A stretch of DNA of 64,000 bases from Camellia lanceoleosa (taxonomy: Eukaryota; Streptophyta; Magnoliopsida; Ericales; Theaceae): the NCBI GenBank assembly GCA_025200525.1, contig CM045761.1, forward strand, positions 140,122,223 through 140,186,222, in the 5' to 3' direction. Numbering within the stretch: the stretch's first letter is position 1; every line of letters begins with the position of its first letter. The notes beneath the pieces were generated by a model. It had not been told where the DNA came from and did not search any database. It saw nothing but the letters and a program-made list of their open reading frames with translations. The position numbers were made by a program, and so were the translations under genes. Below, piece after piece: positions 35,401 to 47,336 of this stretch.

Positions 35401-36981
35401 TGTAGTTGACATTGCATATTACAAGTGTCTATAATTGTAATGCAGGCTCATACAGATGCAGATGAATCCATGAAGAGAACAATAATGGCTTCATTTGGAA
35501 AGAAATGGAGAGATTGGAAAAGTCGAGTGAAAACAATGGGATACAAACCCTTCAAGAATGATGCAGAAAGGTTGGCTCATCGACCAGATAGAGTACATGA
35601 GGATCAGTGGCGGGCTTTGGTCTACTATTGGGGCACTCAGAGTGCATCGGTAATATTTTATTTATGTGAAAAAATGTTTATATATGATAATTTTTTATAA
35701 CATCTTAAATAAATTTCATATTTGACAGAAATCAAGCAAGAAGAATAGAAAAATCTGGAAGAATAAGACATTACATCATAGAACAGGCCGAAAGCCTTTT
35801 TGATGGATTCATTTGGAGGTATAATTATTCTCTCAAAGTTTATTTACACTGTCTCAAAGTTTGTTAATTTTTTATCACATCTTAAATAAATTTCAATTGA
35901 CTTGTCATCATCATCCCTATCAGTCATGTGACCATACAGATAGAGCATTAGTACTCTTAGCAGTGAAACAGATGAGTTGTATGAGCATTTGTTAATACTT
36001 TGCTTAGTTGTTTATTTTATTTACTTGACTTGTTCACATATTTAATTGCTTAATTATTTAATTTTCTTATTTATCTTAAGAGTTTGGTTGTCTTTCATTT
36101 ACAGGAGACAAAAAAGAACAATGGGGTTCCTGCTAGTCGGTCACAGGTGTGGATGGCCGCATACATGAAAGATGGGACGTCAAATAGTGATTCAGTTAAT
36201 GAGGTTATGGTATGTGATACTACTTCATCTTTGGACTTTTTATATGATTTATATTTATATTGGAGGCTAATTATTGCATTCAAACTTGCAGACTCAAATG
36301 AATGAGTTAGCAGAGCACATGGAAGGATCTTCTACTGACCCTGCAGCATTACAGGAGCAAATCTTCACACAAGTGATGGGCCCAGAGCGACCTGGCCGTG
36401 TTCGGACGTTTGGATTGGGACCGTCACCCACTGATGTTTTTGGAGGTGGATATAGGCGGTCACAAGAGCAGAATCGTCTCTTCCAAACTCAAGTTCAGGA
36501 GCAACTTCAACGGTATCAAATGCAGTTTGAGTCGAAGATGAATGAAGTAATGGAGAAACAAATTCAGGCTATACGCATAGATTTTCAGTCACGAATTCAG
36601 TTTTTGGAATCTCAATTGCAAGCTGCAGGCGTGCCCGTTGATCCAGTTGTTGCACCATCAAACCCATTACATAGGCAGCAGGTATTCTAATTATTTTTAC
36701 TAGTTATTACTTTAAATTGTCTAGAGCTCATATACAACTTAAGTCTCTTATTGAATGATAGGTTGTGGATTCACGTAGTAGTCATCCCACTATTCGGCCA
36801 ATGTCACATCAACAACAATCTCATGCATTTTCATCCCAAGAGGTGAGCAATCATTTAATCAAAGCGTTTTTGACAAATAACATATCTTATTAATTACAAT
36901 ACTTGCTCTTATTAAATATAGGTTCACCTTTCAAAGAAAGAGAAGAAGAATAAGAAGAAGAAGAAGAAGAAGAAGAACTAA
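32493..36981 (+). pseudogene. TNPA-like plant transposase (Ptta/En/Spm family) gene, one nonsense codon
   Basis: Inferred exons: 32493-32682, 35085-35335, 35446-35649, 35729-35818, 36105-36209, 36292-36681, 36762-36842 and 36922-36981. All have GT-AG borders and compatible phases. The start lies in a Ser-rich leader (MSSSFEHSSSESEQ). Family landmarks: SLASHLGVLARDGS, FRTWHYVPKQNKDNIW, KWRDWKSRVK, GSK-like TGRKPF, and the C-terminal GPERPGRVRTFGLGPSPTDVF followed by a Gln-rich coiled-coil-like stretch and a poly-Lys tail. The family includes the En/Spm accessory DNA-binding proteins, which recognise subterminal repeats and assist transposition. The only lesion I see is TGA at 35801-35803 in exon 4; bypass or alternative splicing cannot be excluded. 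The first intron is 2402 bp. Confidence 0.85.
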
Positions 36982-38500
36982 CAAGGTAAACGTACTAATA
37001 TCACTAGTTCATGGTTTATGTTCATTTTATTTGTAAGGCAGCAGCATTAGTGAAACAGCTATTAGTAGCAGCAGCATGAGCTGCAGCTGCAAGTAGTCCA
37101 ATGTGCATGCTATCATTGGATAAAACAGATGATGGCATCACAGTTTGTGGTCAAATAGCTCTACAGTACGGACACAGAACCAGCCACATAAAACATAGAT
37201 GAAGCATCTGAGTGTATCTGTTATAATGAACTTCACATGTGATATATATGATTAAAATTATTTCATATAGTTACAAAGGATTACTCTGGTAGAAATGGTT
37301 TGGCCCCTCCCATTTGCCCTAATCATGCAATTAGGGAGTGTTGCTTGATCCTTGAGTTTAAGCTCTTAGAATGGACCCAAAAGACCTAGCCTAGGACACT
37401 GTTTTGATTGAAAAGAAAGGAAGATATTTATGATTCCCTCAGCCAATAAAAGTGTATGATTGTCCACCTCCCAAACCACTTTTTCAGTGGACAAAATTTG
37501 AGAAACAAGATGGTTAGTTGAAAAGGGAAAGTTGTCATGGGTAGGAGTATTCTTGCCCATATAAAATGGTGTATCTCCGTTTGGCTCACTTTAGAAAAAT
37601 GGAGGAAAAGTACTTCCATCTTCAAATTAGCTGGAAAGCATGCTCTATACTGAAAAAGGCATTGAAGTCGCTTTTGGGTTCCACCTAAAAACACAGTGCG
37701 TTGTATAATGTACATTTTAGCTATTGAAAGATCCTTTCAAAGCCAGCTATTAATGTTGTGGAAGCTATTCCTAAACAAACAAGAAGCCAATGCTTCTTCT
37801 ACACCTCGAACCTACCCTCCTCGCCCAAAAAAAATAAAACAAAGATATCATCCATGTTATGCATTGTTTGACAGTAATGTGAACAGGAACAATGAAAGAA
37901 GTATGAACATTTGCATCCAAGAATATATATATATATATATATAAACACTTGTTTGCTTGGATTAAATAAAACATTCTATATTATTATTAGGGATCACCTT
38001 CCTTCTAGTCCACTAATTGAACTATAGAGTTCAGTTCATGGGTCGTGAACTCACTTTAGACTTATCTTGGTGATTTTAAATAATTCATCTTCTATTGTAC
38101 TCTAATAATAAGTTTATTTGAGCAAAAAAATTAAGTGTTATCACCTCTTTCATCTTTATACTTTTCGCAACTTGCTCAACACTCAAATTTGCATTTTATT
38201 ATGGACTTTGGTATACATTAAGATAGCAAGCTTTTCATTTTGTAATTGTTTTATTGTTGACTTACTTTATTTATTTTTCTAGTGTTTTGCTCATGCCTCA
38301 AATTCTGAAGTCTCAATTCTATTTCTAGTGTTTAAATACATTCCAAAAGATTGTCTCAAGACTATGCATGTGTGCCTCTTAGACATTTTACTTTTTAAAT
38401 TCATCATCATTGTTTACCATAGTTGGTACTTCTGTTGACCACATACGTGTAGTTAGTCATACACTTGAGAGAGAAACAAAATGTGAATAATATTTAGCTT
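36982..38500 (+). other. Noncoding DNA of CACTA element 1 downstream of the TNPA-like gene
   Basis: No gene is recognised on either strand. A CAG/GCA-rich patch lies near 37040-37095 and an (AT)n run at 37922-37943. Short open frames on the minus strand (37366-37715) have no family resemblance. Confidence 0.5.
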
Positions 38501-38736
38501 ACATGTTATTTACATTTCCCTTCAATTTTCTAGTGTCATGTTTCTTATTGGTTATATTATACATGATGTTGGTGGCTAGTCCGAATTGTTTACACCTGTT
38601 GGTTATATCCTCTGTTAATGGTGCTCGGCAGGTTTATGGTCAGAGAAAATTCTTTATCTTCAGTCAAAATGCTGCTTATCAAATCCCAACTTTTGGTTTT
38701 GGGATATTGGTGGTTGGGATAATTGGTCGTTTCTTA

Positions 38737-38814
38737 CAGTTTATTCATGAGAATTGCAGTTCTGTCAATAACATTCAGTTTATTCATGAGAATTGCAGTT
38801 CTGTCAATAACATT
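38737..38814 (+). repeat. Perfect 39-bp tandem duplication
   Basis: Two identical adjacent 39-bp units (38737-38775 and 38776-38814), each starting CAGTTTATTCATGAG. As 39 is a multiple of three, the frame is kept in the overlapping open frame 38503-38874, but that frame has no recognisable family. Confidence 0.95.
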
Positions 38815-38902
38815 CAGTGCATAGAAACTAATATGAAGACAATTGGCCTCATTTGGATCCTTTTTTCTAAATGAATAATTTTGACCTTTTCATCATTAAC
38901 AG

Positions 38903-39013
38903 GAAGAGGCTACCAAAAGCAAGTCTGCAGGAAAGGCATGGTACCTGACTATGATCTCCGACAGCGATTACACCGAGTTTGAAAACTTCTCAAAGTGGTT
39001 GGGAGTCTCCTAG
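38903..39013 (+). other. Exon-like fragment ending in a stop, possible captured gene piece
   Basis: After a good 3' splice site (CATTAACAG), a GC-richer 36-codon frame runs to TAG and encodes [15 protein letters not shown] followed by [21 protein letters not shown]. The composition is unlike the AT-rich surroundings and resembles a terminal exon of a plant gene. I do not recognise the family. It lies between the TNPA-like gene and the right subterminal array, so it may be host DNA captured by the transposon or a further exon of an element gene. Confidence 0.4.
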
Positions 39014-39496
39014 TGAGATTTTTCTGTCTTTGAGTTTTGTCTTAGGTATACTATCTTTATCTAATTGTTTTGTTTCAAGAGGAGTTAATTTACTTTTTGT
39101 GGCAGTTTTGAGATAAGAATTGAGTTTGGTGGGTTATGTTTTATGACAAGATGGATGGATTTTTCATTTTAGCAGATCTGGAATCAAAATTTTACAAATT
39201 GTAGTCTCTTACTTAAGAACGGTTTGTTGGTTTGTTAGTTTTTTTTTTGAATGAGAAACTGAATTAATGCTTCATTTGTTATTTGAATGGGAGTTAATAT
39301 TTTGTATGTTAGTTTTATTACAAGTATTTGAATAGGAGTTAATAGTTTGTATGTTAGTTTTATTACAGGTATTTTTTTTTATTAATTGAATGAGAAACCA
39401 AATTCAATATTTTTCTTACACGTATTCTTTTTAATTTAATCAAATAAAATTAGCACAATATCAAAAAAAAAAAAAAACAGAAAAAAAAGAGATATA

Positions 39497-39806
39497 ACGG
39501 CGTTTTTACAAACGCCTCCTAAACCCTCAACAGTAACGGTTATATTTTTAAAACAGATACGACGGCGTTTAAAAAACGTCGCTAAATATTGTCGGTGACG
39601 TCAGCGTGTGTACAGTGGGACATTTGGCGGCGTTTTCAAAAACGCCTCCTATACTAATATCACGACGTTTTTATAACGTCGCAAAGCTATAGCGACGGCC
39701 GCAGCGTCGACGTTTGGTACTAAATGCCACAAAAGGAATTAGCGGCGTTTTTGATACATATGGCGGCGTTTTTTAAACGCCGCTAAAAGTCCGATTTCCA
39801 GCAGTG
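39497..39806 (+). repeat. Right subterminal repeat array of CACTA element 1
   Basis: Palindromic units with GGCGTTT..AAACGCC or GACGTTT..AACGTC cores occur at about 39497-39520, 39562-39582, 39625-39648, 39661-39682 and 39741-39784, up to the terminus. They mirror the left array and are probable binding sites of the element's accessory protein. Confidence 0.88.
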
Positions 39807-40190
39807 TTCATACGTGGCAACTTTCTTTGATTGCCTTTCATATTTTCCATTTTTCTTCATTTTTTATTTGTTTGATTAATTAAAATTAAAATTAATTTCA
39901 TTACTTATGGATAAAGATTTGAATTTCAAAATTCCTCCATATAGATAAACATATAAAAACTGAAAATTGTTTTGTCAAAAGCCTTCAAATATTTATTCCT
40001 AAATTCTCATAATTTTAAAACACTCTCTTTCCCAACCTTCTTTGATTGCCCTTCATGTTTTCTATTTTTCTTCATTTTTTATTTGTTTGATTAATTAAAA
40101 TTAAAATTAATTTCATTACTTATGGATAAAGATTTGAATTTCAAAATTCCTCCATATAGATAAACATATAAAAACTGAAAATTAATTTTA
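39807..40190. repeat. Tandem duplication split by CACTA element 1
   Basis: A unit of about 230 bp is present as copy 1 = 25441-25507 plus 39807-39968, and copy 2 = 39969-40190. Shared landmarks are TTTTGTCAAAAGCCT, TTTTAAAACACTCTCTTTC, CTTTGATTGCC and TTACTTATGGATAAAGATTT. The transposon therefore landed inside one copy of a tandem pair, or the pair arose around it. Copy 1 has a few extra bases (atacgtgg) right after the duplication triplet. Confidence 0.88.
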
Positions 40191-40680
40191 TAATCTACAG
40201 ATAAAGATAAAAAATGAACAATTAATTTAAAAAAATTAATTTCATAACTTATAGATAATTTAAAATTCCTTCCCATAAATAAAAAAATAAAAGTTGATAA
40301 ATAACTTATAAAAATTAATTTCATGGCCTACAAATAAAGATAAAGATTAAATAATTATTTTTTTTTATTTTAAAAAAAACAAAATTACTCTCTTTCCCCC
40401 CTCTCATTTCGTATTTTAATTAATTTCATTATAGATAAACATATAAAAATTCATAAATAATTTATGAAAATTTATTTCATGACCTATAGATAAAGATAAA
40501 AATTTTAAAAATTATTTAAAAATAATAATTTCATGACTTATAGATAAATAAACATATAAAAATTGATAAATAATTTATAAAGATTAATTTCGTGGCCTAC
40601 AGATAAAGATAAAGATTAAATAATTGATTTTCAAAAAATTAAAATAATAAAATTTAGATAAAGATATGATTTATTAATCT
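40191..40680. repeat. Degenerate AT-rich minisatellite (TTAATTTCATGRCCTAYAGATAAAGAT type)
   Basis: Six or more diverged copies of a unit containing TTTCATGACCTATAGATAAAG alternate with AACATATAAAAATTGATAAATAA. The array continues rightward from the tandem duplication. No gene is present. Confidence 0.7.
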
Positions 40681-42029
40681 ATATATCTATCAAAAACATA
40701 TATATCTAAATCTTTATTTTGATTTACTCATTTTTTTCTCCTATCACATATTATTATTTTTTATTTTAAATTTTTTATCTTATGAAATGCTCTTACCTAT
40801 AACTTCTTATCTCCTATTAAATTCTTAACATTTTCTTGATAATTTTTATTATTCGTTATTATCTACCAAATAATAAAGATTACAAAAAAATAAATAAATA
40901 ATTATCGCTTTGAATGAGAATAGTATTATTAATGAAATAATAAAGGCTACGTGGGAGAAGGTAACACAAAAATCTCACAAAATTAATTTTCTTCACTATA
41001 TTTATAAAAGGTAATAATTTGAGATTCTTTCTATTAGTTATTAAAAATAATTTGCATTAGATCATTGTTATGTTTTTTTTTTTTTTTAATTTTTTATAAG
41101 GCTGTCATTCGTTATAGTATTTCTTCAATCCCATCTCTAAATTCTTTATTTGAAATTTTTTTTTCAATAATTAAGTTTAGAATCAATTTCTTATCAAATT
41201 TGTTTTCTTGATCCTTATTTTATTGAAGGATCGAGATGAATAAAACTTTTGTATAATATATGAAATTAATGAATATAATACAAAGATGATAAGGAAGTAC
41301 TACATATTTGTCAATATCTCTATGTTATTATTAGTTGATTTGCTAGATTATACTATCAATTTAGAGCCCATATGATTTAATTTAATTTTCATGACTCTAT
41401 TTGTATTTGATCATTTTTTCGTTGAGTAACCGATATGATTTTTTTTTTTTTTTTGGTATATAATGATTAAAGCTATCATCTGTTATATTTTTTCAAGAAC
41501 AATTCAAATAATTTTTTATCATTTTTTTTATAAATAAAATGGATTAAAACTATTCTCTTATATAATTTTTATAATACTATGACATTCTTATCTTGATTAA
41601 TTTTTTTAAAATGACGTAGGAACTATGCAAGTATTATTCAAACTATGGAGAATAATTTATACTTTGATATGATATGAGTGTTTCATTGATAGAGGAAATC
41701 AAAGATAGAGAGTTGCTAATATAATCAATTAATGATTTGTTTGAGAAGTTCTTTTTATAAGCAATGCAACAAACTTAGATTAAATTTTTTTAAAAACTAC
41801 TTATAAATTATAATTAAAAGTTGATATTTATTCATAATTTGATCCTACAATAATAATATACACCACTGATTTAAAAGTCCAAGTAAATTTATGAAAACTT
41901 TGATGAAAATGGATTTCTAATAAGAAGTCCTATGAAAGCTCCAAAATCTCTCATTCCACAATTGCAATTTTTTTTATAATTTGAAAAATATTTAAAAATA
42001 ATACTATTGGCTTACAAAGTAATTATAGA
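40681..42029. other. AT-rich DNA, no gene seen
   Basis: Very AT-rich with long T runs (for example 41071-41088 and 41437-41454). No coding, RNA or transposon terminus was recognised. Confidence 0.5.
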
Positions 42030-42540
42030 TTAAAGAAAACCACACACACACAATCACCTAAAATTTTGAATTACAAATTCCTAAAATCTCTCTCCAAATA
42101 ATTCTCTCTTTCATAAATCTCATCTCATAACAAAATAATTATATATTAAAAAAAAGAAACACAAATCTCATCTCATAATAAGATAATTATAGATTTAAAA
42201 AAAAAGTTATAGATTAAAAAGAAAAAAAAAAAAAAACAACCACGATTGTTAATTTTTGTAATTTTACAAATAATACTATTAACAAAGAAACTATAGATTT
42301 GAAAATTAAAAAAAAAACACAATTAACTGAAATTTTGAATTACAAGTTATTAAACTCACTTTCTAATATTTAACTCTTTCATAAATCTCATATCATGACA
42401 AAATAATTATTCATTAAAAAATAAAAAAGCATTATACATTAAAAAGAAAAAAAACACAACCACCTAAAATTTTGAATTACAAGTTTGTGAAATCTCTTTT
42501 TCTTAATATTTTTCTCTTTCTTAAATCTTTGCTCCTAATA
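42030..42540. repeat. Tandem repeat of ~140 bp, three to four copies
   Basis: Units share CACCTAAAATTTTGAATTACAA, then CTCTTTCATAAATCTCATCTCAT and CAAAATAATTATxxATTAAAA. Copies start near 42045, 42320 and 42455, with a partial copy at 42160. They are diverged and noncoding. Confidence 0.75.
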
Positions 42541-42784
42541 TTTCTTTCTTTCGCCCTAATCATCTTCGTCTTATAAAATAACCTAGAAACCTTATCACCT
42601 CTACTAATCACTCTCACAATATCCATCTATACACACATGCTACGTACTGCCTTTATTCTTTTCTAGGATTGTCTCTCCCTCTCAGCCATCATCAGGTATA
42701 TATATATATATATTTGAGTGTGTGTATATTGTGCGTTGGATTGTTTGTCTCTTCCAACGTCCCACTACAAGAAAAGTGGGTTTA

Positions 42785-43065
42785 TGAGACGGAATTATTT
42801 GCGACGGCACACTTGCTGTCTCAAAAAGTTACTTTTTGCGACGGCAAAAAATGTCGTCTCAAAAAAACAGAGTATTTACAGCAGCACAATTTGCCGTCTC
42901 AAAAAATGAGAGTATTTGCGATGGTATTTTCTGCCGTCAAGAATACTCTCATTTTTGAGACAAGAATTGTGCCGTCAAGAATGCTCGCTTTTTGAGACAA
43001 GAATGGTGCCATCAAGAATACTGCTTTTTGAGACGTCCTTTTCTGCCCTCACAGAAAATGACTTT
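42785..43065 (+). repeat. Left subterminal repeat array of CACTA element 2
   Basis: Repeated blocks of the type TTTGCGACGGCA and TGCCGTCTCAAAAA in both orientations, spaced 25-45 bp apart. Many copies carry GAGACGG rather than GCGACGG, so the left and right arrays have diverged. Confidence 0.85.
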
Positions 43066-43722
43066 CGTGTTTTTTTTTTTTTTTTTTAGTGAATATTTTT
43101 AAAATTCTAAATATTTTTTTTTGAATACACCTTACTTAGATGTATCTTAAAAGAAAACTTATAAAAATCTTTTTTTTTAATTAATAAATACATAAAAATA
43201 GAAAAAAAAAATGTATTGAATTATTGTATTTTTGGTATTTAGTGAATTTTTAAAAGATTTTTTTTACAATTTTTTTAATTTTTAGGTGTATTTATGTTAG
43301 GTGTGTCTAAAAATTAAAAAAAAAATACTTAAAATATTAAAAAAATTCAGTAAAAACAATATAACACGGAAAACAAGAAAGTATAATTTTCTCAAAAGAG
43401 TTTTTGAAAAACTCTAACCTAGCATAGTGATTGTGGTTTTGAGACAGATTCATATATATACAGTCACAAAATAGTTTGAATAAATTCAACAGTATTTTTC
43501 TGTCGCAAAAAAAATTTAAAAAAACAATGTCATCTTACTCTTTTGATATAACATTTCTCTTTTCATTCATTTTTTCATCTTCCTGTCTCTCTGTCTCTAT
43601 TTCTCTCTCTTCTCTTTATCTCTTTCACTCATCACTCTTCTTTCTCTGTCTGTCTGTTTCTCTCTCTTATTTTCTCTCTGTGTCTCTCGCCTATCTCTCT
43701 TCTCTTTATCTCTCTCATCTGT

Positions 43723-46171
43723 TGTCACGACCCAAACCTGCCCCTATGGGTTTAACACCGTAACCGACCAGTAATCCGAGATTACCGAAGGCCTGCTTAA
43801 CAATAGAACAGTAAAACAGAGTACAGAGGCATGGCGGAAGCCAATACAATAAATAAACAATGTCCAATGAGTTGTGACAGTCTGTATGCAGAAAGGTTTT
43901 TCATATATATGCCTATATACAGTACAGACAGTATCCACAATATTTACAATCATATAAAACAGGGCCAAATCCCCATTAGACAATACAGTAATAGTCATCT
44001 ATCTGAGAGTACATAATAGGTATAGAGACAGACGGGGAATTAAAACACCCCTAAGCCATAGCTTGACGGCTCGGAACCTCACAGTGAGGCACAGTGGTTG
44101 GCTAGACAAAACTGGGAGTCAACCCCGACGCTCCTAGCTCCGGTCTGGTGTCTGTTCACCTACATATATATATATATATATAAGCAGTGAGCTAAAGCCC
44201 AGTGAATAACACAATGCGTAAAGGGGTTAAGAATGAATGTCCTTACAGTAATGAAAACAGTTCATTAAACAGTATTTCAGTCTTTCAGTCAGAACAGTTA
44301 TTCAGTCATATGTGGTACATCCATTAGCATAGCAGTACAGTAAACAGTAGGTCTTAAAAGACCGAACAGTCAGTGATGGCCATCAATCAGTAAACAGTAG
44401 TGGTTCCAACGTGGGAACCGACAGAGATCTCTGTAACAGTAACAGTAAACAGTAGGTGCTAAGGATGCCACAGTACAGTTCAGAATATAGGACATACATT
44501 CATTCAGTAAACAGTAAACAGTTCAGAAAACAATACAGTTCAGTTGTTCAGAAGATAATCATTTTGAACATATCTTTACACAATTGTTACTCATAGAGTT
44601 CTGGGCTACAGTAGGCTAAAGCGTCTTCTCGAAATGCCAACCCTAGACAGTATAGAGTGAACACGCACTAAGTTACACAGTTTGGAAAGATAATAATTTA
44701 ATCCCTAATTTGCCTCGGTGTATTCTACATCTATATCCTCATTAAGATGTCTTAAACTAAGCCTAAGAATGGCTAAGATGGAAAGAGAATGTAAAGATGC
44801 ACTTAGAAAACATTTTCAGAACTTTCAGTGAAACAGAGTCCCGCTCGAGCACAGGTTTCCCCGCTCGAGCGGACATGCAGACAACGATTCACGCTCGAGC
44901 GTCACTTCCCACGCTCGAGCGGATATGCAAATAGTCAAAAGTGTTGGATGCTCAAAAATCACGCTCGATTGGGCGCTCGATAGCTGCTCGAGCGCAAGAC
45001 ACAAGGCCCCGCTCGAGCGCCAATCACCCAGCTCGAGCGGACTGCAAAACATTGCAAAGTACTGGATGCTCGAATTTCGCCGAAATTACTTCTTCGCCGA
45101 AGTGAGTCCAAAATCTGAAATTTTCATATTTGAACTTCCAAGCTCAAAACAAGTTTAAATGCTTCAAATTCGATCCTCTTGGGCTAATTTTCTGGAAAAC
45201 ACTTCAAAACTCATAAAACAACAAGATTCAAAGCTCAATTTGAGAAATCAAAGCCCAAAGGTAGTTCAATTAAACTCAATTTCAAACCAAATTTCATGAA
45301 CATGTTATAAACATGACATGCATGAACTTTAAACAATTTTCAAGCTTCAATGCTAGCTCAAATGAGCCTATTCTTTTCAAAACAAGATGAAATCATGGTC
45401 CATCACATAAATATGAACATGCATGCAAGATTCCCATAAAATCAAACCTCAAAACTCTTCAATATACACATGCATGCAACAATTAAGCTTTATATCAACA
45501 CTATTAAACTAATTCATGCCTTAACTCTACAATTTGACTTGAATCATGCAAGAACAATCTTAAATACAACAATGAGAGGTTCAATTACCTTACCTAGGTC
45601 TTGTAATTCAAGTGTAGAAGCTTAAATTTGAGATCTATACTTCAATCCTCTCAATTTCCAAGCAAGATCAAGCAAAATGAGATGAAGACACTCTCACTCC
45701 CTATCCTCTCTCTCTAGTTCGGTGGTGAGCTCAAAATGGCTGAAGAAAATGTTAGTCTAAGTGTATACAAGGCTCCTATAGATGTTAGATAGTGGCCCAC
45801 TCAAAATGGCAATTCCGTAAATAAGGCAACTTGTTTGAATTAGCTTATTTTAATCTAATTTAATCATACCAAATCAAATTTCAGATAAATACACCATAAA
45901 ATCACATAAATTATGATGATCACAAAACACTAATCGATTTCGGGTTCGGCCGCCGGTAAGGCCTTCAATTAACAGTTTAAACATAAAAATACAAACAGAT
46001 AGTTAGACGACAAACAGATAGATATGCAATTAATTAGATATACTCAGGCAATTCAGTTCCAGATTCCAGTCAGTCAGTTCAGTATTTCAGTTGATTCATT
46101 ACTTATCATAATCAGTCTCAGTTTATCAGCATTCGGTAGGAAATCGGTAATCAGTGGTGAGGGTTATTATA
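43723..46171 (-). mobile_element. Solo LTR (2.45 kb), reverse orientation, inside CACTA element 2
   Basis: On the plus strand it runs from TGTCACGACCC to GGGTTATTATA, that is TATAATAACC...GGGTCGTGACA on the minus strand. A perfect 5-bp target duplication tctgt flanks it (43718-43722 and 46172-46176), embedded in CT repeats. Like the Tekay-type LTRs it holds a GCTCGAGCG cluster (44840-45050) and a GGGCTTTAGCTCAC block, but the end sequence differs, so it is a related but separate family. It also contains an (AT)n run (44165-44182) and a palindrome cluster (44350-44434). No internal region remains. Confidence 0.88.
44350..44434. promoter_or_regulatory. Four consecutive short palindromes within the solo LTR
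   Basis: In 85 bp: GGTCTTAAAAGACC (44350-44363), GATGGCCATC (44375-44384), GGTTCCAACGTGGGAACC (44402-44419) and ACAGAGATCTCTGT (44421-44434). They are separated and followed by CAGTAAACAGT-type direct repeats. Such packing could serve protein dimer binding or RNA hairpins in the LTR transcript. The function is unknown. Confidence 0.75.
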
Positions 46172-47299
46172 TCTGTTTTCTCTCTCTCGCTCATCTCTCT
46201 TCTCTCTATCTCTCTAATTTCTTTTCTCTCTCTCTCTCTCTCTTGTATCTTTCTATCTCTCTCTATCTCTCTCGCCAATTTCTCTCCTCTCTCTGTCTCT
46301 CTCTTTTTCTGTGTGTCTCTCTCTCACTTATCTCTTTTCGCTCTATTTCTCTCTCTTTTTGTCTATCTCTCGCTCATCTCTTGTTTCTCTCTCTTTTTCT
46401 ATCTCTCTCTATCTCTCTCTCTATCTCTCTTTCTCTCTCGCTCACTTGTCTATTTGTCTATTTCTCCATCACTATGTTCGCCTTGCTCACTTTCTTACTC
46501 TCATCTTCTCTATTTATCGAGCTCCTTCTCGATTTGTTGATCCACTATAAACGACGTCGACTTACTCTTTTGAACATTTCTCTTTTCACCCATTTTTTCA
46601 TCTTCTTATCTCTCTGGCTCTGTCTCTCTTCTCTTTCTCTCTCTTACTCATCACTCTTCTCTTTCTGTCTGTCTTTCCATTTCTTTATGCGTCTATGTCT
46701 CTCTTCTCTCGCTCTTTCTCACTCATCATTCTTCTCTGTCTGTCTGTCTCTCTCTTTCTCTTTGTGTCTCTGTCTCTATTTTCTTTCTCATTCTCACTCA
46801 TCACTCTTCTCTGTCTGTCTGTCTGTCTGTCTGTCTCTTTCTTTTTCTCTGTGTCTCTCGTCCATCTCTCTTCTCTCTATCTTTTTCATATATCTTCTTT
46901 CTATGTCTCTCTTCTCTCTTCTTTTTTTTCTCTCGCTCTCTCGCTTATTTCTTCTGTCTCTTTCTCGCTTATCTCTCTCTCTCTTTGTCTATATCTTTTC
47001 ACTAATTTTTTCATCTTCTTCTCTCTCTTTCTTTCTCTCTCATTTATCACTCTTTCTCTCTCTCTCTGCTCTATTTGTCTTTCTCTCTCTCTGTGTCTCA
47101 TTCATCTATCTCTTCTCTCATATTTTCTCTCCTTGTCTCTTTCGCTCATCTCTCACTCATCTCTTTATCTCTCTTATCTCTCTCTCGCTTATCTCTCTGC
47201 TCTCTCGCTCATCTCTTTTCTCTCTATGTCTCTCTCGCTCATCTCTCTTCTCTCTATCTCTCTTCTCGTTCTATCTCTTTTTTTGTCTTTCACTCTCCA

Positions 47300-47336
<37 letters not shown>

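Larger units (their letters stand above)
25508..39806 (+). mobile_element. 14.3 kb CACTA (En/Spm) DNA transposon with TNP2-like and TNPA-like genes
   Basis: The left end is CACTACAGGAAA and the right end, read inward, is CACTGCTGGAAA. A perfect 3-bp target duplication ttc flanks it (25505-25507 and 39807-39809), as expected for CACTA elements. Palindromic subterminal repeats lie inside both ends. It carries two plus-strand multi-exon genes in the usual order: transposase TNP2-like (28631-32282) and TNPA-like (32493-36981). Each has only a few disabling lesions, so the copy looks fairly young. The fifth base of the right terminus is G rather than A. Bases 26040-28630 and 36982-38500 have no recognisable coding content. 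Confidence 0.95.

Noticed and set aside
38503..38874. 123-codon open frame in CACTA element 1
   Set aside because: Hydrophobic, AT-biased, extended by the 39-bp duplication; no family resemblance.
43723..46171. Assigning this LTR to the same family as 10173-12200
   Set aside because: They share the CTCGAGCG cluster and a short block, but the terminal sequences (GGGTCGTGACA versus GGCGTTACA) differ; kept as related but separate.
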